This document shows positions 17,621-26,314 of a stretch of DNA of 64,000 bases, in pieces. Each line of letters starts with the position of its first letter. Within the stretch, counting starts at the first letter, position 1. The stretch is taken from positions 2,108,001 through 2,172,000 of the forward strand of contig NC_015761.1 in assembly GCF_000252995.1 (NCBI RefSeq), given 5' to 3'. The position numbers and the translations under genes were made by a program. The notes under the pieces are model-generated. The model searched no databases and was not told where the DNA came from. It was given only the letters and a program-made list of their open reading frames with translations. Origin of the DNA: Salmonella bongori NCTC 12419. GTDB taxonomy: Bacteria > Pseudomonadota > Gammaproteobacteria > Enterobacterales > Enterobacteriaceae.

Positions 17621-18982
17621 ATGTTTAAACCAGAACTCCTTTCGCCAGCGGGAACGCTGAAAAACATGCGTTACGCTTTCGCCTACGGCGCCGATGCCGT
17701 TTATGCGGGCCAGCCACGCTACTCCTTGCGCGTACGTAATAACGAATTCAATCACGAAAATTTGCAGCTGGGCATCAACGAAGCCCACGCGCTTGGCAAA
17801 AAATTTTATGTTGTGGTGAATATCGCCCCGCATAACGCCAAGCTCAAAACGTTTATTCGGGACCTGAAACCCGTGGTCGAGATGGGGCCGGATGCGCTAA
17901 TCATGTCTGACCCGGGGTTGATTATGCTGGTGCGCGAGCACTTCCCGGAGATGCCGATCCATCTGTCAGTACAGGCTAACGCCGTAAACTGGGCAACGGT
18001 AAAATTCTGGCAGCAGATGGGGCTGACCCGCGTAATTCTCTCCCGCGAGCTGTCTCTGGAAGAGATTGAAGAGATTCGCCAGCAGGTGCCGGATATGGAG
18101 ATAGAGATTTTCGTCCACGGCGCGCTGTGTATGGCCTATTCCGGTCGCTGCCTGCTTTCCGGCTACATTAATAAACGCGATCCGAATCAGGGCACCTGCA
18201 CGAATGCCTGCCGTTGGGAGTATAACGTACAGGAAGGAAAAGAGGACGTGGTCGGCAACATCGTGCATAAGTACGAGCCGATTCCGGTACAGAATGTCGA
18301 GCCGACGTTAGGTATCGGCGCACCGACGGACAAGGTGTTTATGATAGAAGAAGCCCAAAGGCCGGGCGAATATATGACCGCGTTCGAAGATGAGCACGGC
18401 ACCTATATCATGAACTCAAAAGACTTGCGCGCTATCGCCCACGTTGAACGCCTGACGAAAATGGGTGTCCACTCGCTAAAAATCGAAGGGCGCACCAAAT
18501 CCTTTTATTACTGCGCCCGTACCGCGCAAGTTTACCGTAAAGCGATAGACGACGCCGCGGCGGGTAAACCCTTTGACCCTACTCTGCTGGAAACGCTGGA
18601 AGGTCTGGCCCATCGCGGCTATACCGAAGGTTTCCTTCGTCGCCATACGCACGACGATTACCAGAATTATGAATATGGGTACTCCGTCTCCGAACGCCAA
18701 CAATTTGTCGGCGAGTTCACTGGTGAGCGTAAAGGGCAGCTGGCCGCTGTGGCGGTAAAAAATAAATTCTCCGTTGGGGATAATCTGGAACTGATGACGC
18801 CGCAGGGAAATATCAATTTCACCCTCGAACAGATGGAAAACGCCAAAGGGGAAGCCATGCCGGTCGCGCCTGGTGACGGCTATACCGTCTGGATGCCTGT
18901 ACCACAGGATGTCGTACTGGACTATGCGTTACTGATGCGTAATTTCTCAGGCGAATCAACACGTAACCCACATGCTAAGTAG
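17621..18982 (+). CDS. yegQ: tRNA U34 hydroxylation protein TrhP (YegQ, U32 peptidase family)
   Basis: Member of the peptidase U32 family, now known in E. coli as TrhP. It takes part in prephenate-dependent 5-hydroxylation of uridine 34 in tRNAs, the step before cmo5U/mcmo5U formation. It is 453 residues, the same as the E. coli protein. The family's four-cysteine cluster is visible in ALCMAYSGRCLLSG and GTCTNACRW, consistent with an iron-sulfur centre. The ATG at 17621 follows a GA-rich stretch (CGAGAAAAG). It stands alone between baeR and cyaR. Older annotations as a protease should be treated with caution. Confidence 0.94.
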   Translation: MFKPELLSPAGTLKNMRYAFAYGADAVYAGQPRYSLRVRNNEFNHENLQLGINEAHALGKKFYVVVNIAPHNAKLKTFIRDLKPVVEMGPDALIMSDPGLIMLVREHFPEMPIHLSVQANAVNWATVKFWQQMGLTRVILSRELSLEEIEEIRQQVPDMEIEIFVHGALCMAYSGRCLLSGYINKRDPNQGTCTNACRWEYNVQEGKEDVVGNIVHKYEPIPVQNVEPTLGIGAPTDKVFMIEEAQRPGEYMTAFEDEHGTYIMNSKDLRAIAHVERLTKMGVHSLKIEGRTKSFYYCARTAQVYRKAIDDAAAGKPFDPTLLETLEGLAHRGYTEGFLRRHTHDDYQNYEYGYSVSERQQFVGEFTGERKGQLAAVAVKNKFSVGDNLELMTPQGNINFTLEQMENAKGEAMPVAPGDGYTVWMPVPQDVVLDYALLMRNFSGESTRNPHAK

Positions 18983-19017
18983 TTAATGGCGGTTATTTTT
19001 TCATAGCGGGAAGATTC

Positions 19018-19060
19018 TTAGAAATTGATCACATACCGCTTCGCTCATTGCGGGTATTAT
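19018..19060 (+). promoter_or_regulatory. CRP site and -10 of cyaR
   Basis: TTAGA-N6-TCACA at 19018-19033 is a CRP-type site with one strong half, centred about 42.5 bases before the CyaR 5' end (class II spacing). TATTAT at 19055-19060 is the -10. CyaR is known to be CRP-activated. Confidence 0.7.
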
Positions 19061-19067
19061 TCGAGAC

Positions 19068-19153
19068 GCTGAAAAACATAACCCATAAATGCTAGCTGTA
19101 CCAGGAACCACCTCCTTGGCCTGCGTAATCTCCCTTACGCAGGCTTATTTTTT
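19068..19153 (+). ncRNA. cyaR: CyaR (RyeE) Hfq-dependent small RNA
   Basis: About 86 nucleotides, beginning GCTGAAAAACATAACCC and containing the conserved unpaired ACCACCTCCTT element, which pairs with ribosome-binding sites of targets such as ompX. It ends in a 10-bp stem GCCTGCGTAA / TTACGCAGGC followed by TTATTTTTT. This matches CyaR from E. coli and Salmonella, a CRP-activated repressor of ompX, luxS, nadE and yqaE mRNAs. It lies between yegQ and yegS as in E. coli, where yegR follows; no yegR is present here. The stem differs from E. coli by paired changes that preserve base pairing. Confidence 0.96.
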
Positions 19154-19217
19154 ATACGTTATTGCACCGCAACTTTTCAATTTTCATCCTGTTCTGACCT
19201 CGCTTTTTCATTTCTGC

Positions 19218-19223
19218 TATACA
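19218..19223 (+). promoter_or_regulatory. Putative extended -10 of yegS
   Basis: TGC followed by TATACA forms an extended -10 about 40 bases before the yegS start. No strong -35 is seen. Confidence 0.4.
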
Positions 19224-19263
19224 CTTTCTGAAGGTTGTTATTCAACACATTAAGGCATAACGG

Positions 19264-20163
19264 ATGGCTAACTTTCCCGCCAGCTTACTGATCCTCAATG
19301 GCAAAAGCGCTGATAATCAGCCGTTGCGTGAGGCCATTACCCTCCTTCGCGACGAAGGCATACAGATTCATGTTCGGGTCACCTGGGAAAAGGGCGACGC
19401 GCAACGTTACGTTGATGAAGCCCGCCGGCTCGGCGTTGAAACGGTGATTGCGGGCGGCGGCGACGGTACCATTAATGAAGTGTCTACCGCGCTTATCCAG
19501 ATCCACGACGGCGTAGTCCCCGCCCTGGGCCTTTTGCCGCTCGGTACCGCTAACGATTTTGCCACCAGCGCTGGCATTCCTGAGGCACTCGACAAAGCGC
19601 TGAAACTGGCGATTGCCGGAAACGCCATGGAAATTGATATGGCCAAGGTTAACGATAAAACCTGTTTTATCAATATGGCGACGGGCGGTTTTGGCACTCG
19701 CATTACTACCGAAACGCCGGAGAAACTCAAAGCCGCGCTGGGAGGCGTCTCCTATCTGATCCATGGCCTGATGAGTATGGATACCCTTAAACCTGACCGC
19801 TGCGAAATTCGCGGCGAAAACTTTCACTGGCAGGGAGATGCTCTGGTGATCGGCATCGGTAATGGGCGTCAGGCGGGCGGTGGGCAACAATTGTGTCCTA
19901 CCGCGCTGATTAATGACGGGTTGTTGCAGCTGCGGATTTTTACCGGCGAAGAACTCATACCGGCGCTGTTTTCAACACTGACGCAATCAGATGACAATCC
20001 AAATATTATTGACGGTGCCTCAGCCTGGTTTGATATCCATGCGCCGCATGAAATTACCTTTAATCTGGATGGCGAACCGCTCAGCGGACAAGAATTTCAT
20101 ATTGAGGTGCTACCAGGCGCATTACGCTGCCGCCTGCCGCCTGGCTGTCCGCTACTGCGTTAA
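19264..20163 (+). CDS. yegS: Lipid kinase YegS
   Basis: Diacylglycerol-kinase-fold cytoplasmic lipid kinase. The E. coli/Salmonella protein phosphorylates phosphatidylglycerol in vitro. It has 299 residues. The nucleotide-binding GGGDG is at residues 64-68 in VIAGGGDGTINEV, followed by LPLGTANDFA. The C-terminal beta-rich lobe ends near LPPGCPLLR. AAGG lies about 10 bases before the ATG. The gene is monocistronic and converges on fbaB over a shared terminator. The physiological substrate is not established. Confidence 0.94.
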   Translation: MANFPASLLILNGKSADNQPLREAITLLRDEGIQIHVRVTWEKGDAQRYVDEARRLGVETVIAGGGDGTINEVSTALIQIHDGVVPALGLLPLGTANDFATSAGIPEALDKALKLAIAGNAMEIDMAKVNDKTCFINMATGGFGTRITTETPEKLKAALGGVSYLIHGLMSMDTLKPDRCEIRGENFHWQGDALVIGIGNGRQAGGGQQLCPTALINDGLLQLRIFTGEELIPALFSTLTQSDDNPNIIDGASAWFDIHAPHEITFNLDGEPLSGQEFHIEVLPGALRCRLPPGCPLLR

Positions 20164-20175
20164 AAAAACATCTGT

Positions 20176-20207
20176 CAGGCCGGACACATGCCCATCCGGC
20201 CTGTTTT
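20176..20207. terminator. Bidirectional terminator between yegS and fbaB
   Basis: A 9-bp stem, CAGGCCGGA / TCCGGCCTG, is followed by TTTT on the plus strand. A run of seven A on the left flank (20162-20168) could serve as the U-tract for fbaB on the minus strand, although it is set off by several bases. Confidence 0.7.
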
Positions 20208-20216
20208 CATTCCGAC

Positions 20217-21269
20217 TCAGGCAATGGTGATTTTGCTATCCAGATAGACATCCTGTACAGCGTTAATGAGCTTCACGCCATCAGCCATCGATTTTTTAAA
20301 GGCTTTACGCCCCAGAATGAGCCCCATCCCACCAGCGCGTTTGTTGATCACAGCGGTACGTACCGCATCGCCGAGGTCAGTCTCGCCACCGTCCGCGCCG
20401 CCAGAGTTGATAAGCCCGGCCCGGCCCATATAACAGTTTGCCAGTTGGTAGCGCACCAAATCAATCGGGTTATCGCTGGTCAGTTTGCTGTAAACGCGGT
20501 CGTCGGTATAGCCGAAGTTTACCGCTTTATAACCGCCATTATTCTCGGCCATTTTTTGTTTCACGATATCCGCGCCAATCGTAGCGGCCAGATGGTTAGC
20601 CTGGCCCGTCAGGTCAGCGGAGACATGGTAATTGACACCATCTTTTTTAAAGGAAGAGTTACGCAGGTAAGCCCACAATACGGTCACCATACCCAACTCA
20701 TGAGCACGCTCAAACGCGGCGGAGATCTCTTCAATCTGACGACGAGACTGCTCTGAACCGAAATAGATTGTTGCGCCCACTGCCACGGCCCCCATATTAA
20801 ATGCCTGTTCAACGCTGGCGTACAGGGTCTGGTCATACTCCGTTGGATAACTCAATGTTTCATTGTGATTCAGTTTGACCAAAAATGGGATGCGGTGCGC
20901 ATAGCGCCGTGAAACCGAAGCCAGCACACCATAGGTAGAAGCCACGCAATTACAACCCGCTTCGATGGCCAGCTCAACAATATTTTTAGGATCAAAGTAG
21001 CGTGGGTTCGCCGCAAAAGAAGCGCCAGCTGAATGTTCCACGCCCTGATCGACGGGCAATATCGAGAGGTACCCTGTTCCGGCCAGACGTCCGGTATTAT
21101 AGAGCGTTTGCATATTACGCAAAACGGCTGGTGGGCGATTATTGTCAATCATCACCCGGTCCACGTAGTCCTCGCCGGGGAGATAAAGCTGCTCGGAAGG
21201 AATGGTCATACAACGATGCTGTAAAAGGCTGTCGGCGTCTTTGCCAAGCAACTGCGCAATATCAGTCAT
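20217..21269 (-). CDS. fbaB: Class I fructose-bisphosphate aldolase FbaB
   Basis: Schiff-base (DhnA-type) aldolase interconverting fructose-1,6-bisphosphate with dihydroxyacetone phosphate and glyceraldehyde-3-phosphate, used mainly in gluconeogenesis. It has 350 residues, starts MTDIAQLLGKDADSLLQHRC and is almost identical to E. coli FbaB. The Schiff-base lysine is expected in GADIVKQKMAENN, and the phosphate site near the C-terminus is GGMGLILGRKAF. The ATG at 21269 is chosen by N-terminal conservation. An upstream in-frame extension of 50 codons overlaps the promoter and is not conserved. It is divergent from yegT. Confidence 0.96.
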   Translation of the reverse strand: MTDIAQLLGKDADSLLQHRCMTIPSEQLYLPGEDYVDRVMIDNNRPPAVLRNMQTLYNTGRLAGTGYLSILPVDQGVEHSAGASFAANPRYFDPKNIVELAIEAGCNCVASTYGVLASVSRRYAHRIPFLVKLNHNETLSYPTEYDQTLYASVEQAFNMGAVAVGATIYFGSEQSRRQIEEISAAFERAHELGMVTVLWAYLRNSSFKKDGVNYHVSADLTGQANHLAATIGADIVKQKMAENNGGYKAVNFGYTDDRVYSKLTSDNPIDLVRYQLANCYMGRAGLINSGGADGGETDLGDAVRTAVINKRAGGMGLILGRKAFKKSMADGVKLINAVQDVYLDSKITIA

Positions 21270-21522
21270 AGCTATGCTCCCGTAAGTTCCGATAGAGTAT
21301 CGGAATGTGAATAGTCCTGCGCCGCAGATTGCGGGTCGCATTAAGCCTGGTACTGACCGACCATTTTTTCCAACTTTAGCGCATTTTTTCGGCGCTATCT
21401 GCTGGCTCGATTCACGCACGAAAAAGTGTTAAACCGATCAAAATAAAAGCCCAATGGTATTTTAAAGGTATTATTAAATGGTATTGTCATGGCGTACCTT
21501 ACCTGTCATGAAGGATTCCAAA

Positions 21523-22794
21523 ATGAAGACTACCGCTAAACTGTCGTTCATGATGTTCGTGGAGTGGTTTATCTGGGGGGCCTGGTTCGTTCCCCTGTGG
21601 CTATGGCTAAATAAAAGTGGGTTTACAGCTGGTGAAATAGGCTGGTCTTATGCCTGCACCGCCATTGCTGCGATCCTGTCGCCTATTCTGGTCGGCTCCG
21701 TCACTGATCGTTTTTTCCCGGCGCAAAAAGTCCTGGCGGTACTGATGTTCGCGGGTGCCGTGCTGATGTATTTCGCGGCGCAGCAAACCACCTTTGCCGG
21801 ATTTTTTCCGCTGCTGCTGGCTTATTCATTAACCTATATGCCGACCATTGCGCTGACGAACAGCATTGCCTTCGCTAACGTGCCGGACGTAGAGCGCGAT
21901 TTTCCACGCATTCGCGTCATGGGCACCATCGGCTGGATAGCCTCCGGGCTCGCCTGCGGATTCCTGCCGCAGATGTTAGGTTATAGCGATATTTCACCTA
22001 CCAACATTCCGTTGCTGATAACCGCCGCAAGTTCAGCGTTGCTGGGCGTATTTGCGTTCTGTCTTCCGGACACGCCGCCAAAAAGCACCGGTAAGATGGA
22101 TATTAAAGTCATGCTGGGGCTGGATGCGCTTATCCTGCTACGCGATAAAAACTTTCTCGTTTTCTTCATCTGTTCATTCCTGTTTGCAATGCCACTGGCC
22201 TTCTATTACATCTTCGCCAACGGCTATCTGACAGAAGTGGGAATGAAAAATGCCACCGGCTGGATGACGCTCGGCCAGTTCTCTGAAATCTTTTTTATGC
22301 TGGCGTTGCCCTTTTTCATTAAACGTTTTGGTATTAAAAAGGTATTATTACTTGGTCTTGTCACTGCTGCGATCCGTTATGGCTTCTTTGTCTATGGCGG
22401 CGCGGAAACGTATTTCACTTACGCCCTGCTGTTCCTCGGTATTTTGCTGCACGGCGTAAGTTACGATTTTTACTACGTTACCGCCTACATTTATGTTGAT
22501 AAAAAAGCGCCGGCCCATATGCGAACCGCCGCGCAAGGGCTTATTACCCTCTGCTGTCAGGGATTCGGCAGCCTGCTGGGTTATCGTCTCGGCGGTGTGA
22601 TGATGGAAAAAATGTTTACTTATCCGCAACCGGTTAACGGTCTGACCTTCAACTGGGCGGGCATGTGGACATTTGGCGCGGTGATGATCGCCGTTATCGC
22701 GCTGCTGTTTATGATTTTCTTTCGCGAGTCGGACAAAGAGATCACCACTATTGACGATTGCGATGTTGCGTTGACACAAGGGGAAGTAAAATGA
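21523..22794 (+). CDS. yegT: Nucleoside-type MFS transporter YegT
   Basis: Nucleoside:H+ symporter family (NupG/XapB-like) inner-membrane protein. It has 423 residues, about 12 hydrophobic helices and the N-terminus MKTTAKLSFMMFVEWFIWGAWF. The ATG at 21523 fits the family start, and an upstream extension is unlikely. It is the first gene of a tightly coupled yegTUV operon (4-base overlaps), which suggests that the imported compound is processed by YegU and phosphorylated by YegV. Substrate is not established. Confidence 0.9.
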   Translation: MKTTAKLSFMMFVEWFIWGAWFVPLWLWLNKSGFTAGEIGWSYACTAIAAILSPILVGSVTDRFFPAQKVLAVLMFAGAVLMYFAAQQTTFAGFFPLLLAYSLTYMPTIALTNSIAFANVPDVERDFPRIRVMGTIGWIASGLACGFLPQMLGYSDISPTNIPLLITAASSALLGVFAFCLPDTPPKSTGKMDIKVMLGLDALILLRDKNFLVFFICSFLFAMPLAFYYIFANGYLTEVGMKNATGWMTLGQFSEIFFMLALPFFIKRFGIKKVLLLGLVTAAIRYGFFVYGGAETYFTYALLFLGILLHGVSYDFYYVTAYIYVDKKAPAHMRTAAQGLITLCCQGFGSLLGYRLGGVMMEKMFTYPQPVNGLTFNWAGMWTFGAVMIAVIALLFMIFFRESDKEITTIDDCDVALTQGEVK

Positions 22795-23795
22795 AAGCAG
22801 AACGTATTCTCGGCGCACTTTATGGGCAAGCATTAGGGGATGCGATGGGAATGCCCTCGGAACTCTGGCCAAGAACGCGCGTTAAAGCGCATTTCGGCTG
22901 GATTGACCACTTTCTACCCGGCCCCAAAGAGAACAATGCCGCCTGCTATTTTAACCGGGCGGAGTTTACGGACGACACTGCAATGGCGCTTTGCCTGGCC
23001 GACGCGCTGCTTGAAGGCGAAGGCAATATTGATCCTGAGCTTATCGGACGCAACATCCTCGCCTGGGCGGAACGCTTTGATGCGTTTAATAAAAACGTGC
23101 TCGGCCCGACCTCAAAGGTGGCACTAAACGCGATTCGTGACGGAAAACCCGTCGCAGATCTGGAAAACAACGGCGTGACTAACGGAGCGGCCATGCGCGT
23201 TTCGCCGTTAGGCTGCCTGCTTCCGCCGACAAATCTGAGCGCTTTTATTGCGGACGTGGCGCTGGCCTCCAGTCCAACACATAAATCCGATCTGGCTATC
23301 GCTGGCGCTGTGGTGATTGCATGGGCCGTCTCCCGGGCAGTGAATGGCGACCCGTGGCAAAGTATTGCCGACTCGCTCCCCGCCGTCGCCCATCAGGCGC
23401 AGACTGCGCGTATTACCACGTTTAGCGCCTCGCTATCAGCGCGTCTGGAACTGGCGCTAAACATTGTCCGCCGCGCTAATGGCATCGAATCAGCCAGCGA
23501 ACAGCTGTATCAAATCATCGGCGCGGGAACCAGCACCATTGAATCCGTCCCCTGCGCCATCGCCATGGTAGAACTGGCGAATACTGACCCTAATCGCTGT
23601 GCCGTACTGTGCGCAAACCTCGGCGGCGACACCGATACTATCGGCGCGATGGCCACAGCCATTTGTGGCGCGTTACACGGCGTGAGCGCCATCGACGCAC
23701 AGTTAAAACAAACGCTGGATGAGGTTAATCAACTGGATTTTGCGCACTATGCGGGTGCGCTGGCGAGCTATCGTCAACGGCGGGAGGCATTATGA
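22791..23795 (+). CDS. yegU: ADP-ribosylglycohydrolase-family protein YegU
   Basis: ADP-ribosyl-glycohydrolase (DraG/ARH) fold hydrolase, 334 residues. Metal-binding motifs are visible near the N-terminus (EFTDDTAMALCLADALL) and C-terminus (NLGGDTDTIGAMATAICGA), the paired acidic clusters that hold two Mg2+/Mn2+ ions in this family. The ATG at 22791 overlaps the yegT stop (ATGA). The next start also overlaps by 4 bases. With a nucleoside-type permease upstream and a sugar kinase downstream, hydrolysis of an N-ribosyl or ADP-ribosyl compound is a reasonable inference. The true substrate is unknown. Confidence 0.9.
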   Translation: MKAERILGALYGQALGDAMGMPSELWPRTRVKAHFGWIDHFLPGPKENNAACYFNRAEFTDDTAMALCLADALLEGEGNIDPELIGRNILAWAERFDAFNKNVLGPTSKVALNAIRDGKPVADLENNGVTNGAAMRVSPLGCLLPPTNLSAFIADVALASSPTHKSDLAIAGAVVIAWAVSRAVNGDPWQSIADSLPAVAHQAQTARITTFSASLSARLELALNIVRRANGIESASEQLYQIIGAGTSTIESVPCAIAMVELANTDPNRCAVLCANLGGDTDTIGAMATAICGALHGVSAIDAQLKQTLDEVNQLDFAHYAGALASYRQRREAL

Positions 23796-24757
23796 ACAGG
23801 GACCACCTGTTGACATTATTACCTGCCCTGCACACCCGACGGCCGCTCACTGTTATCGGCGCGGCGGTAGTCGATATTATTGCCGATACCTGGACCCTGC
23901 CGTGGCGCGGGTGCGATATTGAACTGCAACAACAGAGCGTTAATGTCGGCGGCTGCGCGCTGAATATTGCCGTAACGTTGAAGCGACTGGGGATTGACGC
24001 CAGCAATGCGCTGCCGCTGGGCCAGGGCGTGTGGGCGGAAAGGATTCGTAGCCGCCTGGCGAAAGAGGAATTGTCCAGCGCGATTGACCCCGTTGAAGGG
24101 GATAACGGCTGGTGCCTGGCATTAGTCGAGCCGGATGGCGAACGCACGTTTATGTCTTTTAGCGGCGTGGAAAACCAGTGGAGCGCGGACTGGCTGGCGC
24201 AGCTCAGGATGCCGCGAGGCAGTCTCGTTTACCTGTCCGGCTATCAACTGGCCTCGCCGTGTGGCGAACGGCTAATCCACTGGCTGGAAACCACAGCCGA
24301 GGTGACGCCTTTTATCGATTTTGGCCCGCGCATCGATGATATCGCGGACGACAGGTTGGCACGCATCATGGCATGCCGCCCCGTCGTCTCCCTGAATCGC
24401 CAGGAAGCCCTCATCGCGGCGAAACGCACCGGATTCGCAACCGACACGCAAGCCTTCGGCAAGGCCTGGATACAACACTTTTCCGCGCCGTTGGTGGTTC
24501 GCCACGACAAAGACGGGGCATGGTATTTTAGTGGGCAGTCTTCCGGTTTTGTGCCTGCGTTTCCGGCAACCGTGGTGGATACCATCGGCGCGGGCGACAG
24601 CCATGCTGGCGGCGTACTGGCAGGACTGGCGTCAGGCTGGTCGCTCGCGGATGCTGTACTGCTGGGTAACGCGGTGGCGAGCTGGGTGGTCGGGCATCGC
24701 GGCGGCGACTGCGCGCCTACGCGCGAGGCGCTACTCCTCGCACACAAAAACGTATAG
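23792..24757 (+). CDS. yegV: PfkB-family sugar/nucleoside kinase YegV
   Basis: Ribokinase-like carbohydrate kinase, 321 residues. The PfkB signatures are GGCALNIAVTLKRLG near the N-terminus and the catalytic loop VDTIGAGDSHAGGVLAG with its Asp base near residue 265. A GGGAGG ribosome site precedes the ATG, which lies inside the end of yegU. It is the last gene of yegTUV. Its 3' end overlaps the convergent yegW by 27 bases. The product is probably a ribose- or nucleoside-type phosphate, but this is inferred from neighbours. Confidence 0.9.
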   Translation: MNRDHLLTLLPALHTRRPLTVIGAAVVDIIADTWTLPWRGCDIELQQQSVNVGGCALNIAVTLKRLGIDASNALPLGQGVWAERIRSRLAKEELSSAIDPVEGDNGWCLALVEPDGERTFMSFSGVENQWSADWLAQLRMPRGSLVYLSGYQLASPCGERLIHWLETTAEVTPFIDFGPRIDDIADDRLARIMACRPVVSLNRQEALIAAKRTGFATDTQAFGKAWIQHFSAPLVVRHDKDGAWYFSGQSSGFVPAFPATVVDTIGAGDSHAGGVLAGLASGWSLADAVLLGNAVASWVVGHRGGDCAPTREALLLAHKNV

Positions 24758-25477
24758 ATCGCTACGACAATAACTGATGCTGTATTCAATAGGCCGCTGC
24801 TGCTGATCGAGCGCCACCTGCTTAATTACCAGCACCGGCACTTTACCATCCATTTGAATATGCGACTGAAACTCGTCATCGGGCATCCGGGCGCTGACGC
24901 GAGATCGGGTACGCTGAGGGTAAATGTGCTGGCTACGAAAATAGTCATACAGAGAAATGCCAATCGCGTCGACATCATGAATCAGATGCGCAGGCACCCA
25001 GGACTCTTCAATCGACACCGCGTCTTCATCAACATAACGAATACGTTTGAGTAAAAAGACGTCGCTACCTGCGGGGATTGCCAGATGCTGCGCAACCTCA
25101 TCCGGACAGTTTACCACGCGTTTGTTCACCCATAGCGTATCCGGTTTTTTGCCGCGCAAGACAACCTGCTGAGAAAATCCCCGCGCCTCTTTCAGGGAAT
25201 ATTCAAAAATATTATTGATTTGCGTACCGTAACCGCGGGCGCGCGTGACAACCCCCTCTTCTTCCAGCGCCTGCATCGCTTTCCGTACCGTGATACGCGA
25301 GACGCCAGTAAGCTGGCTGAGATCGCGTTCGCCAGGCAAAATATTACCATGCTCAAGAATGCCGCTGCGAACGGCATCCTTTACCGTCTGGGCGAATTTC
25401 ATGTACAGCGGCGTATTGTCCGCTGCTGAAATTCGCTCATTCAATTGCGCGATGAGCCGGGTATGCGCTTGTTCCAT
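24731..25477 (-). CDS. yegW: GntR/HutC-family transcriptional regulator YegW
   Basis: 248 residues: an N-terminal GntR winged helix-turn-helix (about 12-80, with LPGERDLSQLTGVSRITVRKA) and a C-terminal UTRA effector-binding domain (about 95-240) that usually binds a sugar or amine metabolite. It converges on yegTUV and is the obvious candidate to regulate that operon, although targets are unproven. It starts 36 bases after the end of thiD on the same strand, so readthrough from the TPP-controlled thiMD transcript is possible. Confidence 0.9.
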   Translation of the reverse strand: MEQAHTRLIAQLNERISAADNTPLYMKFAQTVKDAVRSGILEHGNILPGERDLSQLTGVSRITVRKAMQALEEEGVVTRARGYGTQINNIFEYSLKEARGFSQQVVLRGKKPDTLWVNKRVVNCPDEVAQHLAIPAGSDVFLLKRIRYVDEDAVSIEESWVPAHLIHDVDAIGISLYDYFRSQHIYPQRTRSRVSARMPDDEFQSHIQMDGKVPVLVIKQVALDQQQRPIEYSISYCRSDLYVFVCEE

Positions 25478-25513
25478 TTATCTTTTCCTGACGACGGGTC
25501 TGTAGGCACTATA

Positions 25514-26314
25514 TTACCACCACGCATGAAAATGATGTACCGGACCAATACCCTTCCCCACTTCCAGCGTATCCGCCTGCGCCAGCGCCGCAGAAAGCCA
25601 CCGCTTCGCCTCTTTTACCGTCTCTTCCCAACTGTGATACCGGGGTCGTAACGCCGCAAGAGCCGCCGACAGTGTACATCCCGTCCCATGCGTATTTTTG
25701 GTCATCACCCGCGGCGCGGTAAAACGCTGCTCGCCGTTGCGGGTAAAGAGCCAGTCCGGACTTTGCGCATCCTCTAAATGTCCGCCCTTCATCAGCACCG
25801 CCTCACATCCCATCGCCAGTAACGCCCGCCCCTGCGCCAGCATCTCTTGTTCCGTACGCGCATGGGACGTATTCAGCAATGCTGCGGCTTCCGGCAGATT
25901 AGGCGTAATCAGCGATACTTGTGGCAGCAGCCGGACGCGCAATGTTTCAACGGCAGAGGAGGAGAGCAACGGATCGCCGCTCTTTGCCAGCATGACCGTA
26001 TCCAGCACCACATTACCTACATGATGGCGCTGTAGCCGTTCCGCCACAGCCTCGACAATATCCGTTTCAGCCAGCATCCCGATTTTGGTGGTATCGATGC
26101 GCACATCGCTGAATACGGAATCAAGCTGGGCGGCGACAAACTCAGGGTCTACCCGGTACACCGATTGCACGCCACAGGTATTTTGCGCCACCAGCGCGGT
26201 AATCACCGAACAGCCATACGCTCCCAGAGCGGAAAAGGTCTTGAGATCCGCCTGAATCCCCGCTCCGCCGCTGGGATCGGTGCCGGCAATCGTCAGCGCG
26301 TTAATGCTTTTCAT
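25514..26314 (-). CDS. thiD: HMP/HMP-phosphate kinase ThiD
   Basis: Phosphorylates hydroxymethylpyrimidine and its monophosphate to HMP-PP for thiamine synthesis. It has 266 residues and a ribokinase fold with GTDPSGGAGIQADLKTFSALGAYG at the N-terminus and KNTHGTGCTLSAALAA at the catalytic end. The start lies 14 bases inside thiM, so the two are translationally coupled. It is regulated with thiM by the TPP riboswitch upstream. Confidence 0.96.
   Translation of the reverse strand: MKSINALTIAGTDPSGGAGIQADLKTFSALGAYGCSVITALVAQNTCGVQSVYRVDPEFVAAQLDSVFSDVRIDTTKIGMLAETDIVEAVAERLQRHHVGNVVLDTVMLAKSGDPLLSSSAVETLRVRLLPQVSLITPNLPEAAALLNTSHARTEQEMLAQGRALLAMGCEAVLMKGGHLEDAQSPDWLFTRNGEQRFTAPRVMTKNTHGTGCTLSAALAALRPRYHSWEETVKEAKRWLSAALAQADTLEVGKGIGPVHHFHAWW

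Noticed and set aside
21270..21419. Possible 50-codon extension of FbaB
   Set aside because: The enzyme begins at MTDIAQ in relatives, and the extra stretch is upstream regulatory DNA.
21270..21522. Cra-type operator between fbaB and yegT (TGAATCGAG on the minus strand)
   Set aside because: It matches only part of the Cra consensus and has no supporting second half, so it is not listed as a feature.
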